Shown one piece after another: positions 11,100 to 23,255 of a stretch of 64,000 nucleotides of DNA (positions are counted from its first letter, which is position 1; every line of letters starts with the position of its first letter). The notes below the pieces were generated by a model. The model was given only the letters and a program-made list of their open reading frames with translations. It was not told the origin of the DNA and made no database searches. The DNA is from Thinopyrum elongatum. Taxonomy: Eukaryota; Streptophyta; Magnoliopsida; Poales; Poaceae. Made by a program: the position numbers and the translations under genes. The stretch lies in the NCBI GenBank assembly GCA_011799875.1, contig CM022301.1, forward strand, positions 86,633,667 through 86,697,666, in the 5' to 3' direction.

Positions 11100-11400
11100 C
11101 ACGTGCCATTGAAGAAACAAATTGCGTACGTGCCATTGAAGAAAAAATTAAAAAAAAGCATGCCAGCGCGTCATGGTTGAACTTTGATTCGTTCACGCGT
11201 GGTTCCCGACCTTCCACTAAGTGAACAACTACTACACGCGTCAAATTATCATGTGAGCTGCCTCTTCATCCAGAAATGAGCTCCACCGTGTACCCGCGCG
11301 TGTGTGTTAGGTAAAGAGGCAAATAGTACGTGCGTCCGTGCGTGGAATTCTTCTCTTCGTGCACGTACTCCTTTTTTTGCGGGTGATTCATACACGTACT
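11100..11400 (+). repeat. Local dispersed repeat, copy 2
   Basis: It shares GTGCCATTGA(A/G)GAA, CGCGTGG(T/A)(T/A)C, ACACGCGTCAAATTAT and GAGCTCCACCGTGTACCCGC with the copy at 34980-35245. A short internal duplication of ACGTGCCATTGAAGAAA lies at 11099-11145. Two copies lie left and one right of element A, so the duplication is older than that insertion. Confidence 0.65.
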
Positions 11401-11548
11401 CGTCCTACGTTGGTGACCGTTGGTGAGTCTCACTTATCTCTACTTCTCTACATGTACATGTACATCTGCATCTATGTCTACACTACATCTACATCTACAT
11501 CTACGCACAACAAGTTTTAAACATGAGACCAGCCATTTTCTTGCATGA

Positions 11549-11834
11549 GAGCAAGATTAATAACATAGCCGGCTGCTAGCTCTATATTTGTGCCACCTCA
11601 CTTATAGCCAACCTAGAAGCCCATTCATATAATAGTTGCTGACCCTATACACTATGCAGTTAATGCTTGACCCCACTTTCTCTCTCACAAAGTGCATTGG
11701 AGCTTGTGCTGCAGCTGGCTACAAGTTTATAGCCCACTCCTCTTCTCTTTCCTCTCCTATCTTCTCCACATCATCATAAATCTGAGGTGGCAACCCTTAT
11801 AGCCCGCTTATGTCACCCTGTTTTATACTTGCTC
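11549..11834. mobile_element. MITE-like element with GAGCAAG termini
   Basis: The left end GAGCAAGATTAA and the right end (reverse complement GAGCAAGTATAA) form a short inverted repeat, flanked by TGA at 11546-11548 and 11835-11837 as a possible 3-bp target duplication. The interior carries internally inverted pieces around TATAGCC and AGCCCGC. The length of about 286 bp and a 3-bp duplication would fit a PIF/Harbinger-type MITE. A diverged right end of the same kind is seen at 13050-13092. Confidence 0.5.
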
Positions 11835-11959
11835 TGACACAACCTGGATGTTGGATGTCCCACGTGTCGGCAAAAGGAGGAAGAACGATTTCCAATGATC
11901 AAGAAGGACCAAGGAACCGCGCGGTGGAGCGTCTGCACTCGGCCCCTCCCAATGCTAAA

Positions 11960-12112
11960 TCATTAAATGAAGGATGCTTAGCTACAACAACTTAAGCACC
12001 TGTGCATTGGAGCCTTTAGTTGCTAAACTTTTTAGTGTGCTTAGCACCTCATGTTAGCACCGGTGCATTGGAGGCTATAGTTGCTAAACTTTTTAGTAAT
12101 ACTATAGAATCA
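11960..12112. repeat. Short tandem duplication, MITE-like
   Basis: The stretch GTGCATTGGAG(C/G)C(T/A), then TAGTTGCTAAACTTTTTAGT, is present twice (12002-12040 and 12063-12098). AT-rich sequence with GCTTAGC motifs surrounds it. No coding content. Confidence 0.5.
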
Positions 12113-13832
12113 ACCAAATCTTCTACACATTTAGACCGGAGGAGTAGGAAACACGGGAAGCCTTGTGTAGTTACATCATACATACATGCCCACCGCACGC
12201 TATCACCATATTTCTCGGCCTCCGTGCGACACCTGGCTCTAGTAATCCACCAGCCCGTATCGCTTCTCGCTCATCGTTTCTCTCAAAGTGCGTCCAGCAG
12301 GCGATTTTGCCGTCGATTGAGGTCGGTTCGCACACACTCGCTCCCACATGTTAGAGATATGCCAATAGCATTCTAAATCTAAAAAGAATAGTGATATGAC
12401 AATAGGAAGCACTTTGACCAGCGGACAACGCGATAGGCGTACCGTGAGTGGGTCCAGTTTCTCGTAAGATGACTTGTTCAAATTTGGCACTTTTTCGGGC
12501 TCATTATGTGCATTCTCTAGACATTTATTAGCCCAGATACATGAAAACCCAGCTACAGCTACACAGGTGTGATGAGAGGGATGTGGATGGCCATTCGATC
12601 GCGGTGCATCCTACGGTGCACACACGCGATCCGCGTGCCTGGGGTTCCGGCCAATTACAACGCAACCCAGTCGGGTGAGCGCACACAGTTTCCAGAGGCG
12701 ACAGAAATGAAGCGTGTGCGATAGTTAATGACCAAGATTGTAGGGAAATCCGAATTTCCTGCATCATTTGTCTAAAAAACCACTGCACTGTACGGTTGTC
12801 CGGCCACTCCGCGCCAGAGCACACTGCTAAGGATAAGGAAGCAATGGCGTCCCGCCGCGCTGAGTTCATCGCCGCCCGTGGCCGCACATCCACGTGAGCG
12901 GACCAAGAAGCTTTACATGTATTGGTGACTTTTATCTTAATTCTTTCAAGAACAGATTTAATGCACTTTGAAATCTGAACATGTGATGGGAATTAATAAA
13001 AATGTGAGTTAGAAAATAGGAAAACTCACATTCCTACTAGTATTTATAGTCTTACAGCCCGCCTACGTCATTCCTACTATTGTACTTGCTCTAAACGCTC
13101 ACCATCTAGTACTTCATTGGTTGGTTTCAATTTTTGAATTGAGCCCCGTAAACCCATACACTTGATGATGTACGGCTACCGTCCAATATTCGCATGTACT
13201 TATGGTCCGAGCAACTTTACTCTTGGAATATTGGAGTACGAGCGCATTCAATAAAGTGTGAAATGATGGTTCTTCACCCGAGCAACTTTTACTAGTACTG
13301 CGGGAAAGGTGGGACTCTGTGATTTGACTGCTCATTAGTCATCATTACTGCGGCGAACCGAGCGAGGTGAATCTCGCCAATGGTACATGGCATGTGGACC
13401 CAGATTTTGGATGTCCCACATGTGGGCGAAAGGAAGTTTGAATGATTTGTGGCATTGCTATCAAGCTTCCGGGGTATCTTTATAAGTACACATAATTTTC
13501 CAGCATAATGAAATTGTGTTGTAATGCTGTGAAGCTTTCAACTTTGGTTTCAAGTGTCCTCTTGCCTCCAAAGTTGTCTCGTTACAACATTCCATCAAAT
13601 ACAAAGGAAATTAACATGCATGCTAATGCATCTAAAAAAAGCATCAATATTTACATCACAACTAAATAGAAAGTTGTGACAATGTGTACAAATAGAGAAA
13701 AATAAAAAATTGAAGGATGATGTCCATAGGCATGGTTCCATTTCCTGTCGTTCATTGTTGGCAGCTACTTTCACGCAGCTCTATGGAAGTGAACAAGACA
13801 TGTTAGCCAAGAAAGGATTCTATGGAGGACAT

Positions 13833-15400
13833 TGATGTCGCTTGAACTACGTCGGTATTTCCCCAAAGAGGAAGGGATGATGCAGCACAACTATGGTAGG
13901 TATTTCCCTCAGTTATGAAACCAAGGTATCAATCCAGTAGGAGAACCAAGCAACACTATGTAAACGGTACCTGCACACAAAGAACAAATACTTGCAACCC
14001 GATGATTAGGAGGGGTTGTCAATCCCTCTATGTGTAACAGTGCCAGAAATTGTCAAGTTGACCAGATAAAAATTGTGTAGATTGGATAAATAGATCTCGA
14101 TAAAATGCGAAATAATATAAATAGCAAAAAGGTGCAACAAGGTAACTTTGGGTTTTTGGTATAATAGATCTGAAAATAAAAGCGAATAAAAATAGATCTC
14201 AAAGCAAATATGATAAAGAATAGACCAGGGGGCCGTAGATTTCACTAGTGGCTTCTCTCAAGAAAATAGCATACGACGGGTAAACAAATTACTGTTGGGC
14301 AATTGATAGAAGATTGAATAATTATGACGATATCCAAGGCAATGATCATTATATAGGCATCACGTCCAAGATTAGTAGACCGACTCTAGCCCGCATCTAC
14401 TACTATTACTCCACACATCGACCGCTTTCCAGCACGCATCTAGTGTATTAAGTTCATGGAAAAATGGAGTAATGCAATAAGAACGATGACATGATGTAGA
14501 TGAGATCTGTTCATGTAGGAATAGCCCCCATGCGTGTCTTGCTGCCCCTCCTGTCACTGGGAAAGAACCCCGCACGATCGAACCCATCACAAAGCACCTC
14601 TTCCCATGTCAAGAAAAATCGATCTAGTTGGCCTAACTAAACCAAAGATTAGAAGAAGAAATACGAGGCTCTAAGTAATCATGCATATAAGAGATCAAAG
14701 AAGACTCAAATAATATTCATGGATATAGATCTGATCATAAACTCAAAGTTCATCGGATCCCAACAAACACACCGCATAAAGTTACATCAAATAAATCTCC
14801 AAGAGACCATTGTATTGAGAATCAAAAAGAGAGAAGAAGCCATCTAGCTACTGCCTACGGACCCGTAGGTCTACAATGAACTACTCACGCATCATCAGAG
14901 AGGCACCAATGAGGATGATGAACCCCTCCGTGATGGTGTCTAGATTGGAACTCGTGGTTCTGGAACTTGCGGCGGCTGGAATTGTGTTTCGTCGACTCCC
15001 CTAGGGTTTCTTGAATATTTGGGTATTTATAGGGCGAAGAGGCGGTGCGGGAGGCCACCGAGGTGGGCACAACCCACCAAGGTGCGCCTGGGCCCCCACG
15101 CACACCCAGGTGGGTTGTGCCCCCCTTGGGGCACCCCTCTGGTACTTCTTTGGCACAAGTTGTTTCTTCTGGTCCATAAAAATTCTCCAAAAAGTGTCGC
15201 TACGTTTGGACTCCGTTTGGTACTGATATTGTGCGAAGTAAAAAACAAGCAAAAAATAGCAACTCGCACTAGGCACTATGTCAATAGGTTAGTCCCAAAA
15301 AATGATATAAAGTTGCTCTAAAATGATTGTTAAACATCCAAGAATGATAATATAACAGGATGGAACAAGCAAAAATTATAGATATGTTGGAGATGTATCA
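13833..15400 (-). repeat. 3' LTR of element A
   Basis: 1568 bp, with TG..CA ends in the form TGATGTCG...GTATCA on the plus strand. It contains a minus-strand TATA box (TATAAATA) at 15024-15031. Compared with the 5' LTR it lacks about 27 bp near 14528. Confidence 0.92.
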
Positions 15401-15420
15401 GCATCCCCAAGCTTAATTCC
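15401..15420 (-). promoter_or_regulatory. Polypurine tract of element A
   Basis: The minus strand reads AATTAAGCTTGGGGATGC directly before the 3' LTR. This is the plus-strand-DNA primer site of reverse transcription. Near-identical copies occur inside the element at 30758-30773 and 30815-30830. Confidence 0.8.
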
Positions 15421-15721
15421 AACTCGTCCTCAAGTAGATAAATGATAAAAACAGAATTTTTGATGTGGAATGCTGCCAAATATGTTCATCAGATATTCTT
15501 TTCTTTTGTAGCATGGACATTTGGACTTTTATATGGTTCAAAGCAATAGTCTAGTTTTGACATGAAGATTTCAATACTCAAGCATATCTATAAGCAACCA
15601 TGTATTTCAAAATATCAACATTAAAGAAAGTTATCCCTAGCCCATCATGCTCAACCATTGATCCATTCGTGAAACACACTCGCATACTAGCTACATCCAA
15701 TGCTCAAGTACGATCATAGTG

Positions 15722-16889
15722 TGTCGTGGTAATCTCACATCAGATGCCAAGGGGTAGCTTATCATGGGTGGAGCCAAGAGGATGTCGTTGGGCCCTGGAA
15801 GCGGGAGTGAGCACGAGCTTGATCGCACACGAGACGTACCAGGGTTCGGGGCTCTCCGGAGAGATAACACCCCTAGTCCTGCTCTGTGGGGTCTCCGCAT
15901 GATGACTATGATCAAGAGTGTACAAGGTTGCTCCTTGAGCTGTGTTGCTAGAGGAGGAAGATGGGTAGAGCTACCTCTCTTCTCCTAGCTATGGTGGTGT
16001 ATGGGAATGAAGGCTGAACCCTTTGCATGGGTGAACCCTAGGGGGTTTTATAGGCCAACCCCTAGGTGTACAATGGTAATACGGCAGGGTGTAGGACCCG
16101 GACGTCAGTGTCTAAGGTCACCGGGTTCTCCGCCGGCTGCTGGGGCCCGCCTCTGGAGGGCCCCGCCGACTGCCGAGAATCCGGCCGACAGGTAGGGCCC
16201 ACCGCCTGCGGGCCAGGCTAATTTCCTTTTGCTATAGCCCTGCTCTTGAAGACGGAGGCCGCATCATGACTCGCATGGCTACAGCCCCGCGCCAGGCGGG
16301 TAGGTGGCTGCTTGGTCAGCGCACACTGTAGCCACGCTCCGTCTTGTCATAGTGGGTGAGTGCGGACTCCGAGGGGAGGGAAGGGTCCATCTACCGGGAT
16401 CCGGCCCGCCCCTCAACGCCGCATTCTAGGGGGGCGCCGCCTTCTGGTAGCTCGCGGACAGGTAGGGCCCGCTGCCTGTGGGCCGTACTGATTGCCTTTT
16501 GCTGTAGCATGACCCTTGCTGACGAGGGCCTTGTCCTGAGTCGCATGGCTACAGTCCTGCGCTAGGCGGGTAGGTGACTGCTTGGTCAGCCTACACTGTA
16601 GCCACGCTCCTCCGGGATTCGGGGGAGTAGTTGGCTCTGCAGCCACGCCCCGTCTCGTCAGAGTAGGTGAGTGCGGACTCCGAGGGGAGGAGGGGCCGTC
16701 TGCTAGGCACCGGCCTCCCCCAAGAGCCACCTTCTATGAGTGCGCTGTCTTCTGGAAGTCGGCCACTTGGTCCTAGTGGGACCAAGGAACCAGCCGCATG
16801 CCCGGAAGGCATGAGGGGCTTTGCTAGCCCCGACGTCTTGAAATGTTATTAGGTCCGGATGAGGCTACCCGGGGTCAATCCCCCTGACA
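15722..16889 (-). repeat. 3' LTR of element B
   Basis: 1168 bp, TGTCGTGG...CTGACA. A minus-strand TATA box (TATAAAA) lies at 16046-16052. The right half has internal imperfect duplications around GGCGGGTAGGTGRCTGCTTGG (16295-16330 and 16560-16600) and GAGTGCGGACTCCGAGGGGA (16360 and 16670). Confidence 0.93.
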
Positions 16890-17357
16890 GTAGTCCCCGA
16901 AGCTGGTGAGGTGCCACGGCTCAAAGCCAGAGTGCCTCAGCAGTTTCGTCCTCCAAGAGATCTTGTGTCTTTGCTTCGTCCGGCTCGAAGAAGCCGCCTG
17001 CCAGGAGCCGGCCAAGGCAAAGCCGGCCGCTTGGTGGATAGTCGCGGCGGGCACCGGGTGGTACGCCTTCCGGTGGCGCGCTTGCCGCCCGTTGTACGCT
17101 TGCCACACGTCGCCAGCAGGCCAAGCCGGCCTGCCAGCCCACGCGCGCGATGGTACGCCACCGCGGGCCCGGGCCCACCATTACGCAGCCTCGGCGCGCG
17201 CGCGGATCTGCTGCGGCCGAGGCAGATGGTTGCCCTTCCGGGGCGGAGTGATTGCGCGCCATTAAGGTGCGGGATATGCAGGGCGTGCGGGACGTGGGCG
17301 CAGTTAATCCCCATGCCCCTCCACGAAGCGTCGCATTCGGCCCTGCCGTCGCTGCCG

Positions 17358-17365
17358 TATAAATA
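17358..17365 (+). promoter_or_regulatory. TATA box of the antisense gene in element B
   Basis: TATAAATA in a GC-rich context, 185 bp before the ATG at 17550, on the strand opposite to gag-pol. Transcription would start near 17390. It lies outside the LTR, so this gene seems to have its own promoter. Confidence 0.6.
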
Positions 17366-17549
17366 GGAGGGAGGGGGGCGGCCAAACGCACGCGCGCCCC
17401 CTCCACTCTCTTCTTCCTCGCTGCTCTGCGCTGCCGCACCGCCCACCGCTGAAGTGCCGCTGCGGCCTTGTCGCCGTCCAGCCTCGCCGCGCCACCGTGG
17501 ACTTGCCACCGCCCAACGTCGCTGCGCCGCCACCAGGCCACCGTGAGCC

Positions 17550-20500
17550 ATGGCGCGAGGCGAGTGGGACGGCTCCAACGTCCATGACGGACACCTTGAG
17601 TTCCTCCGCGCGACGCGTAGGATTCCCGTCGAGGGGGTCGTGGGGACGCGCCTTCCCGACACGCGGGAGATCTTGCCAGCGCCGAGGGCCGGCGAGTTCG
17701 TCGTCTTCCAAAGCCACTTCCTCATCGGATTCGGCTTGCCGGCGAGCGGCTTCCTCCGCTCCTTCCTCGACTTTTACCATCTTCAGCCTCACCATCTCAC
17801 CCCCAACACGGTGGTGCTCCTTTCTGCCTTCGTGACCTTCTGCGAAGGCTATATTGGCGTCCTGCCCACGCACGAGCTATGGGGCAGGTTCTTCTACCTA
17901 AAGCTGGGCACCCAGGCCAAGGGTGAGCCAGCACAGTGCGGCTCCTGCGTCGCCGTGCGGCGCACCGGCTCTGGGACCCGCTTTCCTCCCATCACTCTGC
18001 TAGAGTCGGCGAAGCTGTGGCACAAATCATACTTCTATGTCCGCAATCTCCACCTGACTCGAGATTACATCAACTTGCCGGCTTTCGTAATCGTCCCGCC
18101 TGGCGAGCCACGGAACAACTAGGGGCAGTAGCCCTCCAAGCCGTTGCTAGCTGCCATCACCAACGTCCTCGTCCGACCGCAAGAGATGACGGACTCGGAG
18201 GGCCTCAAGCCGACAGACTTGCTGGCCGCCTTCGTCCACCGCCGGGTTTCGTCCCTCCAATTCCGGCCACACCTGATCTGTGACATGAGCGGCCGCCGGG
18301 ACCCATGCCGGATGTCGACCAAGGAGCTGCCGACTATGGAGGTAGTCCGCCATGTCAACTACTTCTCCGACACAAGCTCAGCGAGACTGAGTGGAGATTC
18401 GGCAAGGAGCCGTACAGCCGCGCCAACCCACCGCCTGCGGTTAGTATCTGATCCCCGTTTTTTGCTTATGTAGTACTCTTCATCCGACCTGACCACCCGA
18501 ACGCGGGGCAGCGCTTCCCTGGTCAGACAGCAGCCGGCGCGCCGGCTCTGGGCCACTAGTGGATGCCGGACCGCGAGTAGAGCGACGTGGGTGACCCCGA
18601 GTTGGGGGCTGCCGCGTTGGAGGAGGACGACGCCACCGGGGGAGGCGGCGCTGGAGCAGGCGGAGCCGCGGGAGGCGGCGATGTCCGGGATTGGCCGAAC
18701 AACACCGCCCCGAAGGCGCCGACAGGCCAGGCGACGGCTCCTCGACGGCACGGCCGACAGGCGGAGCGCCGACTGGTGCACCCAGCGTGCCTAAACGCCA
18801 TGCCGAGGGGATGTTTGGCAGCAAGCCGCCCAAGAAGGCCAAGTCGACGGCCGTGACCAAGCAGCAAGAGGCTGCGAAGACGGCTGCCATCCGGCGGGGC
18901 CCGAAGGAGCGCCCAATGGTGTCCGGGTAAGTGTGTTAAGCGCACTGTCTTGATTATTCCTTTCTTGCAAGCTTCTTATCTTTGCTTGATTTGCCTTGCA
19001 AAGCTCCCCTTTCCATATCGTAGGCTCCTTCCGCCTCGCTGATCGGACCAGCAGGCGGCTCTGTGGAGGCCTGGTGCATGGACCCGGCCGCTGCCCTTCG
19101 GGAGGCGATGGAGAGGAACACGTGGGAGGCGCGGGAGGAGCGGGAGGCCGCAGCACGGGCGAAGGCCGATGCCCAGGCTACCGCATCGGCGCCGGCAGAG
19201 GCCCAGGCCGCAGCGCAGGCGGAGGCGGAGGCGGTGACCAAGGCGCAGGCGGAGGCCGACGCCAAGGCCGCGGAGGATCCGGCTGGTGACGGGATCCCGG
19301 AGGCCGCCAACCTCGAGCACCCGGAGCCGCCGGTGGTGGAGATCCAGGTGCCGCCTGGAACAGCCGGAGCCGACCAGACGGCCCTAGAGCAGCGGGCGAC
19401 CGGCCCCGTCGACCCGGAGGCGGAGCTGGTTCAGCGGGCGCCGGGTGCTGGCGAGCGGGGAGGTGGCCATCCCGAAGGGCCGGAGGAACCTTTGGCCGGC
19501 GCCGGGCTGGCGATGAGCCAGGCCCTGATGACGCGCGCCTCCGGGCGCCTGCGCCCGTCGTGGGCGGCCTCCGCGCCGAGGCCGGTAGAGGTCGGGGCCG
19601 CGAGCTCGCCGGGAGCCGACACCGAAGCCACAAGCTCTGCTCTGTCTGGTTGGGCACCAGGAGCCGGCCCGGCCGCCCTGAACCTCGCGGTGCAAGACGT
19701 CCCGGACAAGTTCTCCGCCCACGGCGCCACCCTCCTGAAGGCGAGGAGCGAGATGGTGGCGATGCAGACGTCTGTCCAGGTATGTTCTTGATCTTGTTTT
19801 TTATTTTTTCGATCTTCAGTGGGGGCGCGCCAGCGCACCCACTGGGTGTAGCCCCCGAGTTCCAAGTCGGCTGCTGAGCAGGTGGGTTGGAACTTCTAGG
19901 CATGTTTCTAGATGCTGAGACATCGCTCTTGCCGCAGGATTACCACAACCTACGTGCGGCCGCCTTTAACTCCCAGAGACAGGCGCTTGCCACTCGGACC
20001 GGCGAGTTGCGGCAGAGCCGAGGTACGTAGACCGGCTATTAGTGGGGGTGCGCAAGCACACCCACTGGGTGTAGCCCCCGAGATTCGGGCCGACTGCTGA
20101 GCAGCCGGGCCGGATCTTCCCGGCGACTTCTTGTCTTTGTTGACGCCGATGATTCTTCTTTGCCTTTGCAGAGGCCGCCGCCAATCTACGGAGCCGCGTG
20201 CATGAGCTCGAGAGCCAGCTTCAGGCCAAGGAACTGGAGCACAGCCAGGTGGCCGCGGAGCGCGATCGGCTCGAGAAGGAGCTGGTTGACCAGGCAGCCA
20301 GGCACGCGGACCAGGTCCGATAGCTGAAGGACGGGGAGGAGCTCCTCAGGGCCGAGTTCAAGTCTCAGCGCTCGGACTGGGCCGAGAGGGAGAAGTGCCT
20401 GTCGGAAGGTTATGAGGTGATCGAGGGCATGCTTGAAGGTAACTTTTCTTTCTTGCTTGGAGGCGCCGGCTGTTACTGGGAGTCGGTCTCTTATTCCTTT

Positions 20501-21277
20501 GTTTTCTTTTTATGCAGAGTACTTCCCGGACCGCGCCGGCGTCATTGGCCAGGCGATCGAGGCACGACGCGAGCAGCAGAGGCAATTGGCGAGGAGATTG
20601 CGCAGGACCGGCCGCGGACTTTGGGCGAACAGTTTCGGGCCGTCCAGCTACGCCTTGCGCCGGTCCGCCGGCTGCTCCGCCAATTTCAGCGCGCCGGGTC
20701 CCAGGTCTTGGAAGGGCTCTGGCCGGGTGCGCAGGTGCCCCGGACTCCCAGTCGAACAGCCGACTGGTTAGAGGTAGCTGGAGAGCGACTCGACGCCTGG
20801 AAGAGCGCCGCCGCGTGGGCTGGTGCCAAGGTGACGCTGGAGTTCTTGAAGGCGTGGTACCCGGGCGTGAGACTGGCGCAGCTGGCCACCTTCCGCCAGG
20901 AGACGGCGCCGGAGTTGGAGGCGGAGCGCGAAGCGATCGCCATTCGCGCCGCTGCCCTTGCCGACTACGCCGACGTCGGCGTCTTCGTCCCGAAGCGGGC
21001 GGAAGACGGCACCGAGGTGCCGCCATCCTGGTTCGGGCTGAACCCGGACGAGGGGGAGGACCCGGCGGAGGAGATAGCCTCCAGCAACGAAGCCACGGAG
21101 GAGGACGAGGATGAGGAAGGCGATGGCGTCACGCCAGATAACGGAGCGACCAGCCAGAATCAGCCCGATCCGGCCTCAGCCACCGACCAGACTGAGACCG
21201 ACCAGTCGGAGGCCCCGCCAGCCGGTGCCACCGCCATCGCCGACTTGTCCGAGCATCCCGTAATGCCTCCGGCTTAG
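17550..21277 (+). pseudogene. Antisense multi-exon gene of element B ('putative gypsy type transposon' domain protein)
   Basis: Six exons with consensus borders: 17550-18439, 18474-18926, 19024-19779, 19938-20022, 20172-20438 and 20518-21277. Exon 1 encodes a conserved domain that I recall as PF04195 (GFGLPASGFLRSFLDFYHLQ, then LLSAFVTFCEGYIGVLP). Exon 2 ends with a basic KPPKKAK stretch. Exon 3 is Ala/Glu-rich. Exons 4-6 read as a long coiled coil (RVHELESQLQAKELEHSQVA) with an acidic tail. The function is unknown; the layout suggests a nuclear, DNA- or protein-binding role. It is dead: TAG at 18120-18122, TAG at 20321-20323, and frameshifts near 18370, in exon 2 and near 20575. It converges on pol, whose end is 720 bp away. 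Confidence 0.75.
19812..20119 (+). repeat. Duplicated segment in two successive introns of the antisense gene
   Basis: Introns 3 and 4 both contain AGTGGGGG(C/T)GCGC, then CACCCACTGGGTGTAGCCCC and CGAG, and GACTGCTGAGCAG, at 19818-19880 and 20040-20105. The inner part CACCCACTGGGTG is nearly palindromic. Confidence 0.7.
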
Positions 21278-21998
21278 GCGGCCCTTATCTCTTTAAGTTT
21301 TTCTGTCTTATGCTCAAGAACAAGCTAGATATGCACAGTTCCTCCCACTGGGGGTGTATTTTAAAACTTGATGTATGCCGGCCGCTGGCCTTTTGCAATG
21401 TAAATGAATTTATTTTCCCACATGCTTGCGTGCTCTGCCAAGTTCTGACTCGATTTTGCCTTTGCTTCCCTTAGCTTTTTCTTTTGCCGTCTTCCTTTAG
21501 CTGCCGCGCTGCCAGCCAGCCAGCCGCGCTGCGGTCTGTGGCTGGGTCAGGGACTTGGCCGTTTAGAATAGGCAAGTTACTTCAGCCGCTTAAAGCGTAG
21601 CTAGTCGGGTGAGAAGCCGGCCGGCTGGCTGCTGAGCAGCCGGACGGGTGGGGCGAGAGGCCGGCTTGGCCTGAATCGGCGTTCTTCCTTAGTCGTTTTT
21701 CGTGTGGACAGCATTTCCGGCCTTTAGCTCTTGCCAGCCGGACAGTCGCGCTGCGAGCTGTGGCTGGGACAAAGAGAGGGCTTTAGCGCCGGCACACTAC
21801 TTGGCCGACTTCGGGTGGCGCCAACTTAGGTCAAGGCGGCGAGCCCCCGGGCCGGCTGGCCAGACCCGGACAGGGCGAAAGAAAAAACTCATTCATAGGT
21901 GAAGCTTATCACATAGATAAAAAGGTAGCCCCCGAGTGCGCCTCGGGAGACTTGTTGTCTTTGCTTAATACAAAAGATAGCGCGGTACATACACTGCA
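21278..21998. other. Spacer between the convergent antisense gene and pol of element B
   Basis: It holds the 3' UTRs of both units. Two similar segments containing GCCAGCCGGACAG or CAGCCAGCCGCGCTGCG and GAGCTGTGGCTGGG lie at 21505-21560 and 21730-21775. TAGCCCCCGAG recurs at 21926-21936. No gene is seen. Confidence 0.5.
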
Positions 21999-23237
21999 TC
22001 AACTGTAAAATGGGCGGAGAAGGTTCGCGTTCCACGGGGGCTCCGACTCTTGGCCGGCTGTGTCCCTCTTGCGTGCCCTGGGCTTCTGTGCATCGATGAG
22101 GTAGTAGGAGTTGTTGCCCAGGGCCTTGCTAATGATGAAAGGCCCCTCCCAAGGAGCCGAGAGCTTGTGCTGGCCGGCTGTTCGCTGGATCAGCCGGAGC
22201 ACAAGGTCGCCCTCGCGGAAAGCACGCAGCTTGATCTTCTTGTTGTGGTAGCGGCGCAGGCTCTGCTGGTAGATGGCAGACCGGCTGAGTGCTAGCAGCC
22301 GGGCCTCTTCAAGCAAGTCGACACCGTCTTCTCGCGCCTCCTTGGCCTCCGCCTCCATGTACATGGTGACACGAGGTGAGTCGAACTCGATATTTGTTGG
22401 GATGATAGCCTCGGCCCCGTACACAAGGAAGAAGGGCGTGAAGCCGGTTGACCAATTTGGCGTGGTCCGAAGACTCCAAAGGACGGCCGGCATTTCCTCG
22501 ATCTAGCAGTTGGCTGAGCGCTCCAGCAGCTCGACCAGCCGAGGCTTGAAGCCGGACAGGATGAGGCCGTTTGCTCGCTCCACCTGGCCGTTTGACTGCA
22601 GGTGAGCAACTGACGCGAGGTCCAGTCGGATGCCCTGCATCACGCAGAAACGGGCCAGGGCGCCTTTGGCGAAATTCGTACCGTTGTCGGTGATGATGCT
22701 GTGCGGGATGCCGTATCAGACGGTGATGTCCGCGATGAATGTGACGGCTGTGGGGTCGTTCAGCTTCTTGATTGGCCTTGCCTCAATCCACTTCATGAAC
22801 TTGTCCATGGCAACTAGCAGATGGGTCATGCCGCCGCATGCTGTCTTGAATGGGCCCACCATATCCAACACCCATACGGCAAACGGCCAAGTGAAGGGAA
22901 TGGTCTTGAGTGCTGAGGCCGGCAGGTGCTGCTTGGTGCTAAAACGCTGGCACCCCTTACACTTTCGGACCAACTCCTTGGCGTCGTTCAGAGCAGTCGG
23001 CCAGAAGAAAGCATGGCGGAAAGCTTTGGCAACGAGGGCTCTGGATGCGGTATGGTGGCCACATTCACCTTGGTGGATGTCTCTGAGGATAGCAATGCCC
23101 TTCTCCGGCTCGACGCAACACTGGAAGACGCTAGTCGTGCTGCGCCTGACGAGCTCTCTGTTGACGATCGTGTATGCGGCCGCCCGGTGTTGCACCTGCC
23201 AGGCCAAGACTTCGTGGGCTGGTAGCTCGCAGCTCAC
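21999..23237 (-). pseudogene. Integrase of element B
   Basis: The zinc-binding HHCC region is visible (DIHQGECGHH, then RKCKGCQRF at about 22960). The catalytic core shows the first Asp in WVLDMVGPF, the second in TDNGTNF and the Glu in NGQVERANG. The C-terminal part ends in NANLLRPFYS. The frame is interrupted by TGA at 22716-22718 (before YGIPHSIITDNG) and by TAG near 22505 (ANC*IEEMP). Both fit single transitions (CGA to TGA, TGG to TAG). No chromodomain follows. Confidence 0.88.
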
Positions 23238-23255
23238 CAGAAAGTTGAGGATGGG

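Larger units (their letters stand above)
9860..13832. other. Gene-poor intergenic DNA with small repeats
   Basis: No coding region is supported here. It holds a (CT)n microsatellite at 10530-10560, a (ACATCT)n tract at 11445-11505, repeated segments and MITE-like pieces listed separately, and two partial copies of a segment containing TTGGATGTCCCAC (11848-11910 and 13403-13445). The GC-rich patch at 10680-10830 has no convincing codon structure. Confidence 0.5.

Noticed and set aside
12528..12893. 121-codon minus-strand ORF as a gene
   Set aside because: No motif, no splice-compatible neighbours, and the region is a patchwork of short repeats.
16911..17873. Several long overlapping ORFs on both strands
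   Set aside because: They are shadows in very GC-rich DNA; only the plus-strand frame from 17550 continues into spliced exons with conserved sequence.
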